From Methylobacterium sp. DB0501 (GTDB lineage: Bacteria > Pseudomonadota > Alphaproteobacteria > Rhizobiales > Beijerinckiaceae): 64,000 nt of DNA. A program made the position numbers and the translations under genes. Each line of letters begins with the position of its first letter. Positions within the stretch are counted from its first letter, which is position 1. The stretch is from positions 124,001 through 188,000 of the forward strand of contig NZ_JAAKGV010000004.1 in assembly GCF_011043735.1 (NCBI RefSeq), read 5' to 3'. Below the pieces are notes generated by a model. It searched no databases, had not been told where the DNA came from, and worked only from the letters and a program-made list of their open reading frames with translations. Of the stretch, positions 52,740 to 61,780 are shown one piece after another.

Positions 52740-53306
52740 ATGACCGCGAGCACATTCGAGCGGGCGCTGACGCTCGTCCTAAAGCACGAGGGTGGGTACG
52801 TCGATCATCCGTCCGATCCTGGTGGGCCGACCAACCTGGGCGTGACGATCGGCACGCTGTCGGCCGTCCTGGGCCGCCCGGCGACCAAGGTCGACGTGAA
52901 GGCGCTGACGCCTGCGAAGGTCGCCCCCGTCTACCGGCAGCGCTACTGGGACGTCATCGAGGGCGACGACCTCCCGGCCGGGCTCGACTACGCCGTCTTC
53001 GACTGGGCCGTGAACAGCGGGCCCGCCCGCGCCGCCATCGCGCTCCAGCGCCTCGTCGGCGTGGCGGATGACGGGCACATCGGCCCGATCACCCTCAAGG
53101 CCGTCGCGGGCCAGGATCGGCAGAAGCTGATCGGCTCGCTCTGCGACGCCCGGCTGGCCTTCCTGAAGGCGCTGTCGACCTGGCCGATCTTCGGCAAGGG
53201 CTGGTCGAGCCGCGTCGCTGGCATCCGGAAGGAGGCGCTAGCGATGATCGCCGCGGCGCCGGCGGTGCCGACCTGCCCGACCTGCGGCAAGCCGCTGACG
53301 GCCTGA
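52740..53306 (+). CDS. endolysin, GH108 muramidase
   Basis: A 188-residue peptidoglycan hydrolase. The GH108 signature VLKHEGGYVDHPSDPGGPTNLGVT carries the catalytic Glu at residue 17. VFDWAVNSGPARAAIALQRLVGVADDGHIGPITLKAV is the peptidoglycan-binding part. A C-terminal CPTCGKPL tail is a small extra. There is no signal peptide, so release needs the membrane proteins downstream. Confidence 0.92.
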   Translation: MTASTFERALTLVLKHEGGYVDHPSDPGGPTNLGVTIGTLSAVLGRPATKVDVKALTPAKVAPVYRQRYWDVIEGDDLPAGLDYAVFDWAVNSGPARAAIALQRLVGVADDGHIGPITLKAVAGQDRQKLIGSLCDARLAFLKALSTWPIFGKGWSSRVAGIRKEALAMIAAAPAVPTCPTCGKPLTA

Positions 53307-53382
53307 CCAACCTCCGCAGATTCTGCGGCAGTTCGACCCGCGCCGGCCGGGTCCGCCGAGCACCCCCAATCAGGACATGGCT

Positions 53383-53685
53383 ATGAACGCGATCCAGATC
53401 GCCAGCGCCTTCCGCGCGCTCCTCATCTTCGTCGGCGGCGCCCTCGTCGCGAAGGGGTGGCTGACCGCCGAACAGGTCTCGTACCTGACCGACGCCAGCA
53501 CCCTGACCGCCGCCGTCGGCGCCGTCATGGCGATCGGCAGCTTCGCCTACGGCTTCTGGACCCGGCGCCCGGCCGGCCTGCTGAAGGCGGCGGCGTCGCT
53601 GCCGGAGGTGGACCGGATCACCGTCGCACCCTCGGCGGCTCCGCTGGCGGACGCCGTGCCGAGCCCCAAGGTCACGGCGCAGTAG
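53383..53685 (+). CDS. putative holin-like membrane protein
   Basis: A 100-residue protein with two probable transmembrane helices (IASAFRALLIFVGGALVA and TLTAAVGAVMAIGSFAYGFW) and a charged tail. Size, topology and its position next to the endolysin suggest a holin. An ATG six bases upstream is also possible. Confidence 0.68.
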   Translation: MNAIQIASAFRALLIFVGGALVAKGWLTAEQVSYLTDASTLTAAVGAVMAIGSFAYGFWTRRPAGLLKAAASLPEVDRITVAPSAAPLADAVPSPKVTAQ

Positions 53686-53695
53686 AGGCGCCGCC

Positions 53696-54202
53696 ATGCT
53701 GTTCCCGGTCGGCCCGAGCACGCCCGCCCACCCGGCGGGCGCCTACAGCTTCAACCGCCTGTTCGAATGGGCCATGGCGGTCATGATGCTGCTGATCGCC
53801 GTGACGCTCGCGATGCCGGGCGACACCATGGAGCGCGCCTCGCTCAAGCCGATCGCCGATCTTGGGTTCAGCGAGGGCAACATGGCCTTTTTCTTCGGGG
53901 CGGTGGGCGTGCTGCGCGTCACCGCCCTCTGGCTCAACGGCCACATCAACAACGGGGTGACGAAGCCGAACGGCGCCAACATCCGGGCCGTGTGCTCCGG
54001 GCTCGGCGCCCTGGTGATGGCGCAGCTGACCCTCGCCCTGGTGGTCGACGCCTTCACCGCCGAGGCGCCCAGCTTCGTCATCCCGGTCTTCGGGACCCTG
54101 ACCATTTTCGAGGCGATCTCCTGCTACGTGGCGCGCCTCGACGCAGTCGATCGCCGCTCCCGCCTGGGCAGGGCCCTCACAGCGCTGGAGCGCATGAAAT
54201 AG
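53696..54202 (+). CDS. phage membrane protein
   Basis: A 168-residue protein with about four hydrophobic spans (AMAVMMLLIAVTLA, NMAFFFGAVGVLRVTALWL, GLGALVMAQLTLALVVDAF, FVIPVFGTLTIFEAISCYV). It is part of the lysis cassette by position. Could be a holin, antiholin or superinfection-exclusion protein. Confidence 0.6.
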   Translation: MLFPVGPSTPAHPAGAYSFNRLFEWAMAVMMLLIAVTLAMPGDTMERASLKPIADLGFSEGNMAFFFGAVGVLRVTALWLNGHINNGVTKPNGANIRAVCSGLGALVMAQLTLALVVDAFTAEAPSFVIPVFGTLTIFEAISCYVARLDAVDRRSRLGRALTALERMK

Positions 54203-54203
54203 C

Positions 54204-54557
54204 ATGGAGCACCTGATCGCATTGCTGCCCCTGCTGTCGTCCATGCCGGCGCTGCAGGTCTTCGTCGGCGGTGCCGTGGCGGTCACCTGCGTCGCCATGG
54301 TGCTGCGGGCCAACAAGGACAAGCACGAGGTGCCGCCTCCCGCGCCCGGTTCGGTGGGCGATGCCATGGTGCATCTGCAGGGCCCGGCCGAGTACCTGAA
54401 CATCATGCGGGACCTGCGGGAGATCGGCCGCCAGCAGGTCGAGCACCTGGCGCGAATCGCGGAATGTCAGCGAGCCGCGCGCGAGCAGCTGACGGCGCAA
54501 ACCGACCTGCTCCGCAGCATCGACCGGGAGCAGGTCCGCCACCACGGCCACGACTGA
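54204..54557 (+). CDS. small membrane-anchored coiled-coil protein (spanin-like)
   Basis: A 117-residue protein with one N-terminal membrane span (MPALQVFVGGAVAVTCVAMVL) and a cytoplasmic or periplasmic coiled coil (NIMRDLREIGRQQVEHLARIAECQRAAREQL). This topology suits an inner-membrane spanin, but no outer-membrane partner is evident. Last gene of the rightward late operon. Confidence 0.58.
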   Translation: MEHLIALLPLLSSMPALQVFVGGAVAVTCVAMVLRANKDKHEVPPPAPGSVGDAMVHLQGPAEYLNIMRDLREIGRQQVEHLARIAECQRAAREQLTAQTDLLRSIDREQVRHHGHD

Positions 54558-54576
54558 CCGCCCGGAACTCGCCCCG

Positions 54577-54598
54577 CCGCCGGCCCGTTAGCCGGCGG
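54577..54598 (+). terminator. terminator of the late operon
   Basis: Perfect eight-base arms (ccgccggc / gccggcgg) with a six-base loop, followed by atctttc. It is 19 bases after the last lysis gene. Beyond it the DNA becomes AT-rich and the next gene is on the other strand. Confidence 0.7.
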
Positions 54599-54748
54599 AT
54601 CTTTCGGACCCCCGAGGCCCGCCCTCAGCCCCGCCGGCAGCCGCCGAGCGGGGTAATTGTCTATCTTTCAGACCGTTATGCAAATCTTTATTGGATTTTA
54701 TCGGTCAGATAACAATTATTTTAGCCAAACGATTTTCACAACTTGAAA

Positions 54749-55531
54749 TCATCCTGTAATTGTGTGAATTTTTACATGTTCGTTTATTATCGTTCTCCAT
54801 ATTGCTTGAGTCTTATCTGTTCGTGCGTGATGATCACTTATATCATCCGGAATAAATTCGTCTCTGATTAACCCATCCTCTCCCATCATGGCTTTATCTA
54901 TGCGCAGCATTCTTATATTTAATTCTTCTTTCAGATTGACTTCCAATTTATCATTAAATTCAACAACCAGAGATGATCTGTCGTGATCGCTCAATGGGTA
55001 CAATGCAGCGGTTTTTCTGATTTCCTCCTCTGCGATCTCGACGTGTTTATACGATTGTCTAAAGAAATTCTCACCCTTCAATGGAGATAGTTGTGGTCCC
55101 AAAATAAAAATGTTATCAATATTTTTTCCAGTCTTTATTACATTTTGCAAAAATTCAGAATAAATCTTGATTCGCTCTTCAATAAAATTTTCTTTATCTA
55201 TTGATTTAGAGTGACACATTTTTACGTATGTAAAATCGAGGTCGACACTTCCAAACATAAAAAACAGCGTTTTTGGGGCTCGCGCTGAAACAGCATCTAT
55301 TATGATTTCATTGTGCCCCGTCGTCGAGTTCTTGTTGCCAAGTCCTTTGATCGTTGCTCCAGAGAACACATAATGACAAAATATTCCCCATGATGTGCCC
55401 ACAAATTGCCTTGAATGCGAATCTCCAAAAAACATATGCATCATGGCGATATTTGACCTTTGATTAAATTTGGCGATGGATAACCTGCATTCACTTGGAA
55501 CACAAGAAGCCTCTGGATATGATGTAGCCAT
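54749..55531 (-). CDS. SGNH-hydrolase-like protein (moron)
   Basis: Up to 260 residues. FFGDSHSRQF (GDS at 36-38) and a C-terminal DDISDHHA provide the Ser and Asp/His blocks of an SGNH-type esterase. The true start may be an ATG at about 55444, which begins just before the motif. The gene is AT-rich and opposite to the late operon, just past its terminator, so it looks like lysogen-expressed cargo. Surface glycan modification is a plausible role but is not shown. Confidence 0.65.
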   Translation of the reverse strand: MATSYPEASCVPSECRLSIAKFNQRSNIAMMHMFFGDSHSRQFVGTSWGIFCHYVFSGATIKGLGNKNSTTGHNEIIIDAVSARAPKTLFFMFGSVDLDFTYVKMCHSKSIDKENFIEERIKIYSEFLQNVIKTGKNIDNIFILGPQLSPLKGENFFRQSYKHVEIAEEEIRKTAALYPLSDHDRSSLVVEFNDKLEVNLKEELNIRMLRIDKAMMGEDGLIRDEFIPDDISDHHARTDKTQAIWRTIINEHVKIHTITG

Positions 55532-55799
55532 CCCAAGCGCAAGTCAGCAGGAGCGAAGATGTAGCCGGTTACCATGCGCTCGGGATTCGAACTCCGATGG
55601 CCAGCATTAGCCGACCTGAAGGCGAGCTTGTTTCGTCCTGCTTCTCCACTCCTCCGGCCACGGCACGTTCCGGCCGAGGGCGCATCCCGCTACTGCCTCC
55701 CGATCCGCCCATCCCCACTTCGCACAGGCCTGAAGCGCGACCTTGACCGGGAACCTCAAGCCTGTTTGTTCTCTTTGTGTTCTAACACGGAGGGCGCGC

Positions 55800-56264
55800 G
55801 TGAGTCTCTATCGGGTCGGTGCAGAGGCGGCGGACGCAGGCGGGCTTGTGCGGATCCCGTTCATGCTCCCGACCCTGTGCGCCGGATTCCCGAGCCCTGC
55901 TGAAGACTTCATCGAGGGCGCCCTGGAGCTGCCGCGCTGGCTCGTGCCGAACCCGCCCGCCACCTTCATCTGGCGCGTGCGCGGCTGGTGCATGAAGGGG
56001 GCCGGCATCCACGACGAGGATCTGGCCGTGGTCGACCGGTCGCTCTCGCCTGCCTCCGGCGCGGTCGTGGTCGCGGTGGTCAATGGCGAGATGAGCCTCA
56101 AGCGCCTGGTGATGACCGGCAACCGGCTCGCGCTGACGTTCGACAATCCGGAGATGGATCAGGAATTCGCCCTCGAGGATCTGGAGGAGGGCCTGCTCTG
56201 GGGCGTGCTGCTGTTCTCGGTGCGCTGGCACCATGTGAAGGCTCGCGCGAGCCTCGTGCGATGA
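55800..56264 (+). CDS. umuD: UmuD-like polymerase V subunit with Cys in place of Ser
   Basis: A 154-residue UmuD homologue. The GTG start has ggagg six bases upstream. [13 protein letters not shown] aligns with the E. coli UmuD cleavage region (cleavage expected between A28 and G29). The usual GDSM is GWCM here, putting C64 at the serine position and W63 at the Asp. K101 in SLKRL matches the catalytic lysine. Self-cleavage by a Cys-Lys pair, or loss of cleavage, are both possible. Overlaps umuC by four bases. Confidence 0.87.
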   Translation: MSLYRVGAEAADAGGLVRIPFMLPTLCAGFPSPAEDFIEGALELPRWLVPNPPATFIWRVRGWCMKGAGIHDEDLAVVDRSLSPASGAVVVAVVNGEMSLKRLVMTGNRLALTFDNPEMDQEFALEDLEEGLLWGVLLFSVRWHHVKARASLVR

Positions 56265-57565
56265 GCCGGGCGATCGCGCTCATCGACGGCAACTCGTTCT
56301 ATTGCTCCTGCGAGCGCGTGTTCGACCCGAAGCTCGCCGGCGTGCCGGTGATCGTGCTCTCGAACAACGACGGCTGCGCCATCGCCCGAACCGCCGAGGC
56401 CAAGGCGCTCGGGATCCGGATGGGCGAGCCCTATTTCAAGATCCGCGATCTGTGCCGGCGGCAGAAGGTGCGCGTGTTCTCCTCGAACTATGCGCTCTAC
56501 GGCGACATGAGCGCGAGGGCGAACACGGTCTACCGGCAGTTCGCGCCTGACGTGGAGATCTACTCGATCGACGAGAGCTTCCTCGACCTCTCCGACGTGC
56601 GCGACCGCGACCGGGTGGCGCTCGCCCGGGACCTGCGCTCGACCGTCCGGCAATGGACTGGCCTGCCCACCTGCGTCGGGATCGGGCCGACGAAGACGCT
56701 CGCGAAGCTCGCCAACCACATCGCGAAGAGCATTCCCGAGCTCGGGGGCGTGTGCGACCTGTCCGACGAGGCAGAGCGCGCCGCCTGGATGGTCGGGATC
56801 TCGGTTGGCGAGGTGTGGGGCATCGGGCGCGCGTCCCGGGCGCGCCTGGAGGCCATGGGCGTCGACACGGTGGCGGACCTGCGCGACCTCGATCCCCGGC
56901 CGGCGCGGCAATCGCTGACGGTCGTCGGCGAGCGGATCATCCACGAGCTGCGCGGCCGCCCATGCCTGCCGCTCGACATCGTGCCGGCCCGGCGAAAGGG
57001 CTGCGCGGTGACGCGCTCGTTCTCGTCCCGGATCACCGAGCGGAGCGTGCTCGAGCAGGCGGTGGCGGCACACGCGACGCGCCTCGGCGAGAAGCTGCGG
57101 CGCGACGGGCTCGCCGTCTCGGCCGTCACGGTCTTCTACCACACGAGCGAGCACGACCGCGGCGACCCGATGCGCTCGGTCTCGACGGTGGTGCATCTGC
57201 CGGAGGCGACGAACGACACCCGGCACTTGATCGACGCGGCACTTCACGGTGTCGCGAAGACCTGGAAGGAGCAGGGCCCGACGCCGTGGCGCTACAGCAA
57301 GGCGGGGCTGGTCACGAAGGATCTCGTGCCGCTCGACGGGGCACCCCGCCCCCTGTTCGGCGCCCTCGACCGGGAGAAGTCAGGGAAGCTAATGGCGGCG
57401 ATGGACGCCTGCAACAGCCGGTTCGGGCGCGGCGCCGTGGTGCCGGCGCGGGCGGGGCTGGTCGAGAAGCGCACTTGGTCGACGAAGTTTGAGATGCGCT
57501 CGCCGCGCTTCACGACCCGGTTGAGCGAGGTGCCGACTGTTCGGGCTATTCGGCCGCACTCATGA
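56261..57565 (+). CDS. umuC: DNA polymerase V catalytic subunit UmuC
   Basis: A 434-residue Y-family translesion polymerase. The palm blocks are [16 protein letters not shown] with the first Asp near residue 8 and [11 protein letters not shown] with the Asp/Glu pair. A helix-hairpin-helix region ([18 protein letters not shown]) and the little-finger domain follow. The C-terminus QRVFDP-type end is replaced by a short divergent tail. Coupled to umuD; SOS control is likely, but no LexA box was identified. Confidence 0.93.
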   Translation: MSRAIALIDGNSFYCSCERVFDPKLAGVPVIVLSNNDGCAIARTAEAKALGIRMGEPYFKIRDLCRRQKVRVFSSNYALYGDMSARANTVYRQFAPDVEIYSIDESFLDLSDVRDRDRVALARDLRSTVRQWTGLPTCVGIGPTKTLAKLANHIAKSIPELGGVCDLSDEAERAAWMVGISVGEVWGIGRASRARLEAMGVDTVADLRDLDPRPARQSLTVVGERIIHELRGRPCLPLDIVPARRKGCAVTRSFSSRITERSVLEQAVAAHATRLGEKLRRDGLAVSAVTVFYHTSEHDRGDPMRSVSTVVHLPEATNDTRHLIDAALHGVAKTWKEQGPTPWRYSKAGLVTKDLVPLDGAPRPLFGALDREKSGKLMAAMDACNSRFGRGAVVPARAGLVEKRTWSTKFEMRSPRFTTRLSEVPTVRAIRPHS

Positions 57566-57567
57566 GT

Positions 57568-58620
57568 TCATTCCGCCTGATCATTCACAAATCCCTGGAA
57601 TATTTTGAAAATATCATTGTGATCGCTGAGTGCTGCCAGATCTCTGGGATGGATATACTCTTCACCAAAAAACGGGAATATGCGGACGTCGAAACAGGCG
57701 CGCAGCCAGTCGATGGCAGTGCGAATTCGAGGGACGCGGTCCACATCGGGATGATATGTCAGCCACACATCGAGGCGGAAGTTGAGGCCGCAATCGATCG
57801 GGATTAGGTCCATACCCAACGGATAGACGTAAGTTGGAAGCCATCCGATGCCCGCCCCGTTTGCGACAGCCAGAGTATGGGCGCTGCTCGCATTTGTTTT
57901 GATTGCAATCGCAGGTGCGCGGGGGAGCGCCGGAAGCGTCTTCCCATATGTCGAGAGCGTGGATGTTTCCTCGGAAATTTGAAATACAAGTGTGTGATCG
58001 CTAATTTCTTCAATGCGAGTTGGTAGTCCAAATTTATTGGCGTATGAATTGGATGCAAATGGCATCGTGTGGAGATATCCCAACCGCACCACTTTCAAGT
58101 CGGCTTCCTGCGGGCGTGTGAGCTGCACTGCGACATCGGCTTCCATTCTCAGCACGTCGGCCGAGGTCATGCCGCAGCTAAGGTCGATACGTAGTCGTGG
58201 ATGCCGACGCTGAAACTCGATGATGCGGGGTACGAGCCAAGCAGATCCGAGGCCCTCTGTGACGGCAATCTTGACTTCTCCGTCGATGACGCTCGAATAG
58301 TAATCTCCTGCGCGTAGTATCTGATAGGCCGAAGCCTCCATTTTTTGCGCTTCAGCTAAGATCTTAGCGCCTTCCGGGGTCGGCCTGATGCCGGTCACGC
58401 CTCTCGTCAGGAGGGACACCCCCAAGGTAGTTTCCAACTCGCTGATGCGGCTGCGCAGTGCGTTGAACGACAGCCCGACCCGTGGGGCGGCCGCCCGGAA
58501 CGAGCCACAACGGTGGATCTCCAGCAGCATCCAGAGCGAATGCCAGTCGGGCATCGTGTACTGCCGATCGGCTGGTGGGTGTTCCGTTTTCAGAACACCC
58601 CGTTCTTGTGGCTTGCGCAT
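57568..58620 (-). CDS. LysR-family transcriptional regulator
   Basis: A 350-residue regulator. The helix-turn-helix is at about 28-85 (EIHRCGSFRAAAPRVGLSFNALRSRISELETTLGVSLLTR). The effector domain includes VTEGLGSAWLVPRIIEFQRRHPRLRIDL. It is moderately AT-rich. It is convergent with umuC, two bases apart, and divergent from the acetyltransferase gene at 58769, its likely target. An internal ATG (MPDWHSLWMLL, residue 23) is a possible shorter start. Confidence 0.85.
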   Translation of the reverse strand: MRKPQERGVLKTEHPPADRQYTMPDWHSLWMLLEIHRCGSFRAAAPRVGLSFNALRSRISELETTLGVSLLTRGVTGIRPTPEGAKILAEAQKMEASAYQILRAGDYYSSVIDGEVKIAVTEGLGSAWLVPRIIEFQRRHPRLRIDLSCGMTSADVLRMEADVAVQLTRPQEADLKVVRLGYLHTMPFASNSYANKFGLPTRIEEISDHTLVFQISEETSTLSTYGKTLPALPRAPAIAIKTNASSAHTLAVANGAGIGWLPTYVYPLGMDLIPIDCGLNFRLDVWLTYHPDVDRVPRIRTAIDWLRACFDVRIFPFFGEEYIHPRDLAALSDHNDIFKIFQGFVNDQAE

Positions 58621-58768
58621 ACACGATCCTCTGTTTCTGCAATCAAACGGGAGGTTTCCGCCTAGATCTACTTGGGGCTTCCTGGTGTCATCTCATCTAG
58701 CAAGATCGGGTTCTCTTGCCCATCAGCAGGCGACGCGGCTTCCACGCCCGCGCCGCGCGCTCGCCGAC

Positions 58769-59932
58769 ATGGATGTGACGCGGATTTCGCGTCACGTGGT
58801 CATCTACACCCCCAGCATCGATGAGGTCGAGCGTTTGTTCGACGTCTGCCGCAGAGAACTAGGGTCGCAAGCCAGTCTTGACGTCGTCAGACGGGTCATG
58901 TCAGCCAATCCTTCAACGTTCAGCGCATTCGCAAGACGCGATAAGTACGACTGCGCCAACCCTCGTGCGGAAGGGTTCATTGCGTGGCTGCCGCTCACAT
59001 CCGAAGGCAGGAAAGCCCTGCTCGGCGGTCAATTCGACGGTGCCAATCCTTCACCAAACTACATCGCAGCCCAGCATGAAAAGCCTGCAGCACTGTACGT
59101 GTGGGCGATCTATGCGCCTGGGCGTCTTGCCGGCGGCGTCGCGCTCGCCTTCCAACAGATGTCAACGCCGCTCTACAGCGATGTGGATCTGCTCGCCTGG
59201 GGGCCGACGGCGGCCGGTCGCCGCCTGATCGATACCGTTGGGTTCGAGCCGCTCGATGCCGACGAAGCCGGTCAGCGCGGGTTCCACATCTACAGGCGGA
59301 GCCCGCAGGACACCGTTCGCCCAGCCTACGATACCTATCCGAGCACGACCGAAGCGAACACGGTCACCGTGGTTCGATCGCTGGACGATCTCACCAAGGT
59401 GATGGCGATCAGGTCCGTCGCCTTCCTGGCCGAACAGGCCTGTCCGCTGGAGGAGGAGTTCGACGGCAACGACCTCTCGTCGACGCATCTCCTCGGCTAC
59501 GTGGGTGACGAGCCGGCGGCCTCGTTGCGCATCCGGTGCTTCGCAGATTTTGCGAAGGTCGAACGACTGGCGGTGAGGCCGGAGTACCGCAATTCACGGA
59601 TGGCATTCGTGATCGTCCGGGCGGCCCATGAGCTATGCCGCAAAAAGGGGTATGTGAAAGTCTACGGGCACGCGCAAAAGCGCCTCATGCCGTTCTGGCG
59701 TCGGGCGGGAGCACGGACGTTCGACGGCGGCCAGGACTTCGCTTTCTCGGATCACGAATACACGGAGATGCTGGCCGAGCTTCCGCGGGATCCGGACGCC
59801 ATAGCCGTCGGCGCAGACCCTCTCGTCATCATCCGTCCGGAAGGCCGGTGGCACTTGCCCGGCGTCCTGGACCGATCGAGCGTGCGCCCGGCAACGAACC
59901 CTACCGGCGGCGAGAGGAGTAGGCGGCGATGA
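58769..59932 (+). CDS. double GNAT-domain acyltransferase
   Basis: A 387-residue protein. The C-terminal half (about 200-330) is a GNAT fold, LLGYVGDEPAASLRIRCFADFAKVERLAVRPEYRNSRMAFVIVRAAHELCRKKG, with the acyl-CoA loop. The N-terminal half ends WGPTAAGRRLIDTVGFEPLD...GFHIYRRS, which looks like a degenerate second GNAT unit. Substrate unknown. Divergent from the LysR gene, 148 bases apart, and overlaps the next gene by four bases. Confidence 0.72.
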   Translation: MDVTRISRHVVIYTPSIDEVERLFDVCRRELGSQASLDVVRRVMSANPSTFSAFARRDKYDCANPRAEGFIAWLPLTSEGRKALLGGQFDGANPSPNYIAAQHEKPAALYVWAIYAPGRLAGGVALAFQQMSTPLYSDVDLLAWGPTAAGRRLIDTVGFEPLDADEAGQRGFHIYRRSPQDTVRPAYDTYPSTTEANTVTVVRSLDDLTKVMAIRSVAFLAEQACPLEEEFDGNDLSSTHLLGYVGDEPAASLRIRCFADFAKVERLAVRPEYRNSRMAFVIVRAAHELCRKKGYVKVYGHAQKRLMPFWRRAGARTFDGGQDFAFSDHEYTEMLAELPRDPDAIAVGADPLVIIRPEGRWHLPGVLDRSSVRPATNPTGGERSRRR

Positions 59933-60330
59933 CGATCCACCAACGAAACCGCTCGCCGTTTGTCGGGAGTGAGGGGCGCCCCATGCCCCCCAAGCCTCCC
60001 CCAACGATCGATGAGGTGGCGGCGATCCTGCCCTCGCTCGTGCAGGCGCTCGGGATCATTGTCGAGCAGATGGAGCCCCTTATGGAGCTCGCCTGCCAAG
60101 CAACCAATCTGTCCGAGCAGACCGCCGACGCGATGAACGATGTCGGTTACGCCCTCATCGAGCACTCGCGCAGCCTCATGCATGAGGGGCTGGAGCGCCG
60201 GAGGAATGGTCCCGGCCGGACGATCCTCCGACACCGCGATGAAGCGGGTGTGGTCAATCATCCGAGTGGTCCGGGGCTGACAAACGAAATCACCGCCGAG
60301 ACCGAGCTGCCGCCAGCATCTCCGGTGTGA
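59929..60330 (+). CDS. hypothetical protein
   Basis: A 133-residue protein coupled to the acyltransferase gene (ATGA overlap). A helical centre (TIDEVAAILPSLVQALGIIVEQMEPLMELACQATNLSEQTADAM) is flanked by polar ends. No family recognised. Its 3' end overlaps the convergent gene at 60290 by 41 bases. Confidence 0.55.
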   Translation: MTIHQRNRSPFVGSEGRPMPPKPPPTIDEVAAILPSLVQALGIIVEQMEPLMELACQATNLSEQTADAMNDVGYALIEHSRSLMHEGLERRRNGPGRTILRHRDEAGVVNHPSGPGLTNEITAETELPPASPV

Positions 60331-60793
60331 CGTCCGCCTCGAAACACAGCGGCCTGGCCCCGCGCGGCCGGTTGTAGGCGCTGCGCCGGCCGCACGAGCG
60401 GCCGGCGCGGTCGTGCTGGTAAGGGCAGGCGCAGGGGCCATGATAGCCGGCGATCGATTCGGCGATCAGGCGCTTGACGATCTCGGAGTCGGCCGGTCCG
60501 GTAGGCACCTTGCGCGGCCGCTCGGGCGCCGGCGCAGATCGCGGCGGCCCGCCGCGCTCGAACGGGTTCTGGACCGACGGCTGCCCGGCCGGCTGCGCCA
60601 TCGCCTGTCCGACGCAGCGGACCATGCCGAACAGGACGGCCGCCCAGAACAAGGCTGAAACCGCGACTGCGATAGCGGTAGAGATCCGGTTCTCCCATCG
60701 GCCAGGCCGATCGTACTTCCGCGGCTGGGGGCCGAGCGCCTGCTGCGCGGCCCAGGCCTGAAATCGCTCCTCGGCCCCATCCTGCTCGTTCAT
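60290..60793 (-). CDS. membrane-anchored cysteine-motif protein
   Basis: A 167-residue protein with a short cytoplasmic start, one membrane span at about 37-60 (STAIAVAVSALFWAAVLFGMV) and a Pro-rich linker. A conserved-looking C-terminal domain has C121, C123, C134 and C150 (GPCACPYQHDRAGRSCGRRSAYNRP). I recall similar CPCPY...CGGRSAY domains in Rhizobiales hypotheticals. The cysteines may bind metal or form disulfides outside the membrane. Confidence 0.65.
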   Translation of the reverse strand: MNEQDGAEERFQAWAAQQALGPQPRKYDRPGRWENRISTAIAVAVSALFWAAVLFGMVRCVGQAMAQPAGQPSVQNPFERGGPPRSAPAPERPRKVPTGPADSEIVKRLIAESIAGYHGPCACPYQHDRAGRSCGRRSAYNRPRGARPLCFEADVTPEMLAAARSRR

Positions 60794-60891
60794 GCCGATC
60801 GCCCGCGCCGTCCGCTCACCTTGGCTGTTGTCACAGGCCGCTCACGCTGCATCAAGAGACCGGCAGGGCCCGATCCGCTACGATCCCGGCC

Positions 60892-61536
60892 ATGTGCAAT
60901 CTCTACAGCTCCGCCCGCTCTCAGGATGAGATCCGGCGCACCTTCGCGGTCGACCGCGATGAGACCGGCAATCTGCCGCCGCTGCCCGGGATCTTCCCCG
61001 ACCAGATGGCGCCCGTCGTGCACGCCGCTGACGGCGAGCGGGTGCTGACGATGATGCGCTGGGGCTTCCCACCGCCGCCGAAGGTTGGCACCCAGCCGGT
61101 CACCAACGTGCGCAACGTCGCCTCGCCCTACTGGCGGCCCTGGCTCAAGCCGGCGAATCGGTGCCTCGTGCCCGTGACCTCGTTCAGCGAGTACGCTGAC
61201 ACGAAGCCCCGGAAGACGCCGGTGTGGTTCGCCCTCAATGAGAGCCGGCCGCTCTTCGCCTTCGCGGGGATCTGGCGGCCCTGGACAGGCGTGCGCGGCC
61301 CGAAGCGGGACGAGCCCGTCGAGGAGGAGCACCGCCTGTTCTCATTCCTGACGACCGAGGCGAACGGCGTGGTCGGACCGGTACACCCGAAGGCGATGCC
61401 CGTGCTGCTCACCACCGCGGAGGAATGGCGCACCTGGCTCGAAGCGCCGGCCGAGGAGGCTCTGCAGCTGCAGCGGCCGCTGCCGGACGAGATGATGGCC
61501 GAGGTGGCGCGGGGCGAGCGGCGGGACGGGGTCTGA
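60892..61536 (+). CDS. SOS response-associated peptidase (SRAP/YedK/HMCES family)
   Basis: A 214-residue protein that forms a covalent thiazolidine link to abasic sites in single-stranded DNA, shielding them. Cys2 (MCNLYS) is the nucleophile after Met removal. MMRWGFPPPP, TNVRNVASPYW, RCLVPVTSFSEYA (family Glu) and GPVHPKAMPVLLT (family His) match the fold. The canonical NARSE motif is NVRNV here. It fits the DNA-damage theme of nearby umuDC. Confidence 0.88.
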   Translation: MCNLYSSARSQDEIRRTFAVDRDETGNLPPLPGIFPDQMAPVVHAADGERVLTMMRWGFPPPPKVGTQPVTNVRNVASPYWRPWLKPANRCLVPVTSFSEYADTKPRKTPVWFALNESRPLFAFAGIWRPWTGVRGPKRDEPVEEEHRLFSFLTTEANGVVGPVHPKAMPVLLTTAEEWRTWLEAPAEEALQLQRPLPDEMMAEVARGERRDGV

Positions 61537-61618
61537 GGGTCAGGCGGCCTGTCGTCGGCAGTGGTGAACTCCCGCGCTCGCGCGCCCCATTCGGCTCTGC
61601 GGTTCTCGCTAATGGCTT

Positions 61619-61780
61619 CTACCGCGTCGCAGACGCGCTGCTCACCGTCTGGACCACGGCGGCGGGCAGCAGTGCGCGCTCCACGCGCGCCTGCATGTCC
61701 CGCTCAGCTACGCCAGCCATGGCGAGGACAATCAGGCCGATGCCAACGGCAGTCAGGAACGAGGCGCGCAGGTTCTGCAT
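61619..61780 (-). CDS. 53-residue membrane or secreted small protein
   Basis: A 53-codon frame with one hydrophobic segment (FLTAVGIGLIVLAMAGVA), then a charged helix. Composition is protein-like, but the ribosome-binding site is weak. No family recognised. Confidence 0.38.
   Translation of the reverse strand: MQNLRASFLTAVGIGLIVLAMAGVAERDMQARVERALLPAAVVQTVSSASATR

Noticed and set aside
53314..53328. short perfect palindrome (ccgcag-att-ctgcgg) after the endolysin gene
   Set aside because: Too short and without a T-run to call a terminator; may be chance in GC-rich DNA.
54880..54900. ccatcatgg match to the dusA 5' region as a possible right attachment site
   Set aside because: Only nine bases match, it lies inside the SGNH-like coding sequence, and accessory genes continue to its right.
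55575..55600. tRNA T-arm-like sequence (gattcgaactcc)
   Set aside because: The flanking stem does not pair and no D-arm, anticodon arm or acceptor stem can be drawn around it.
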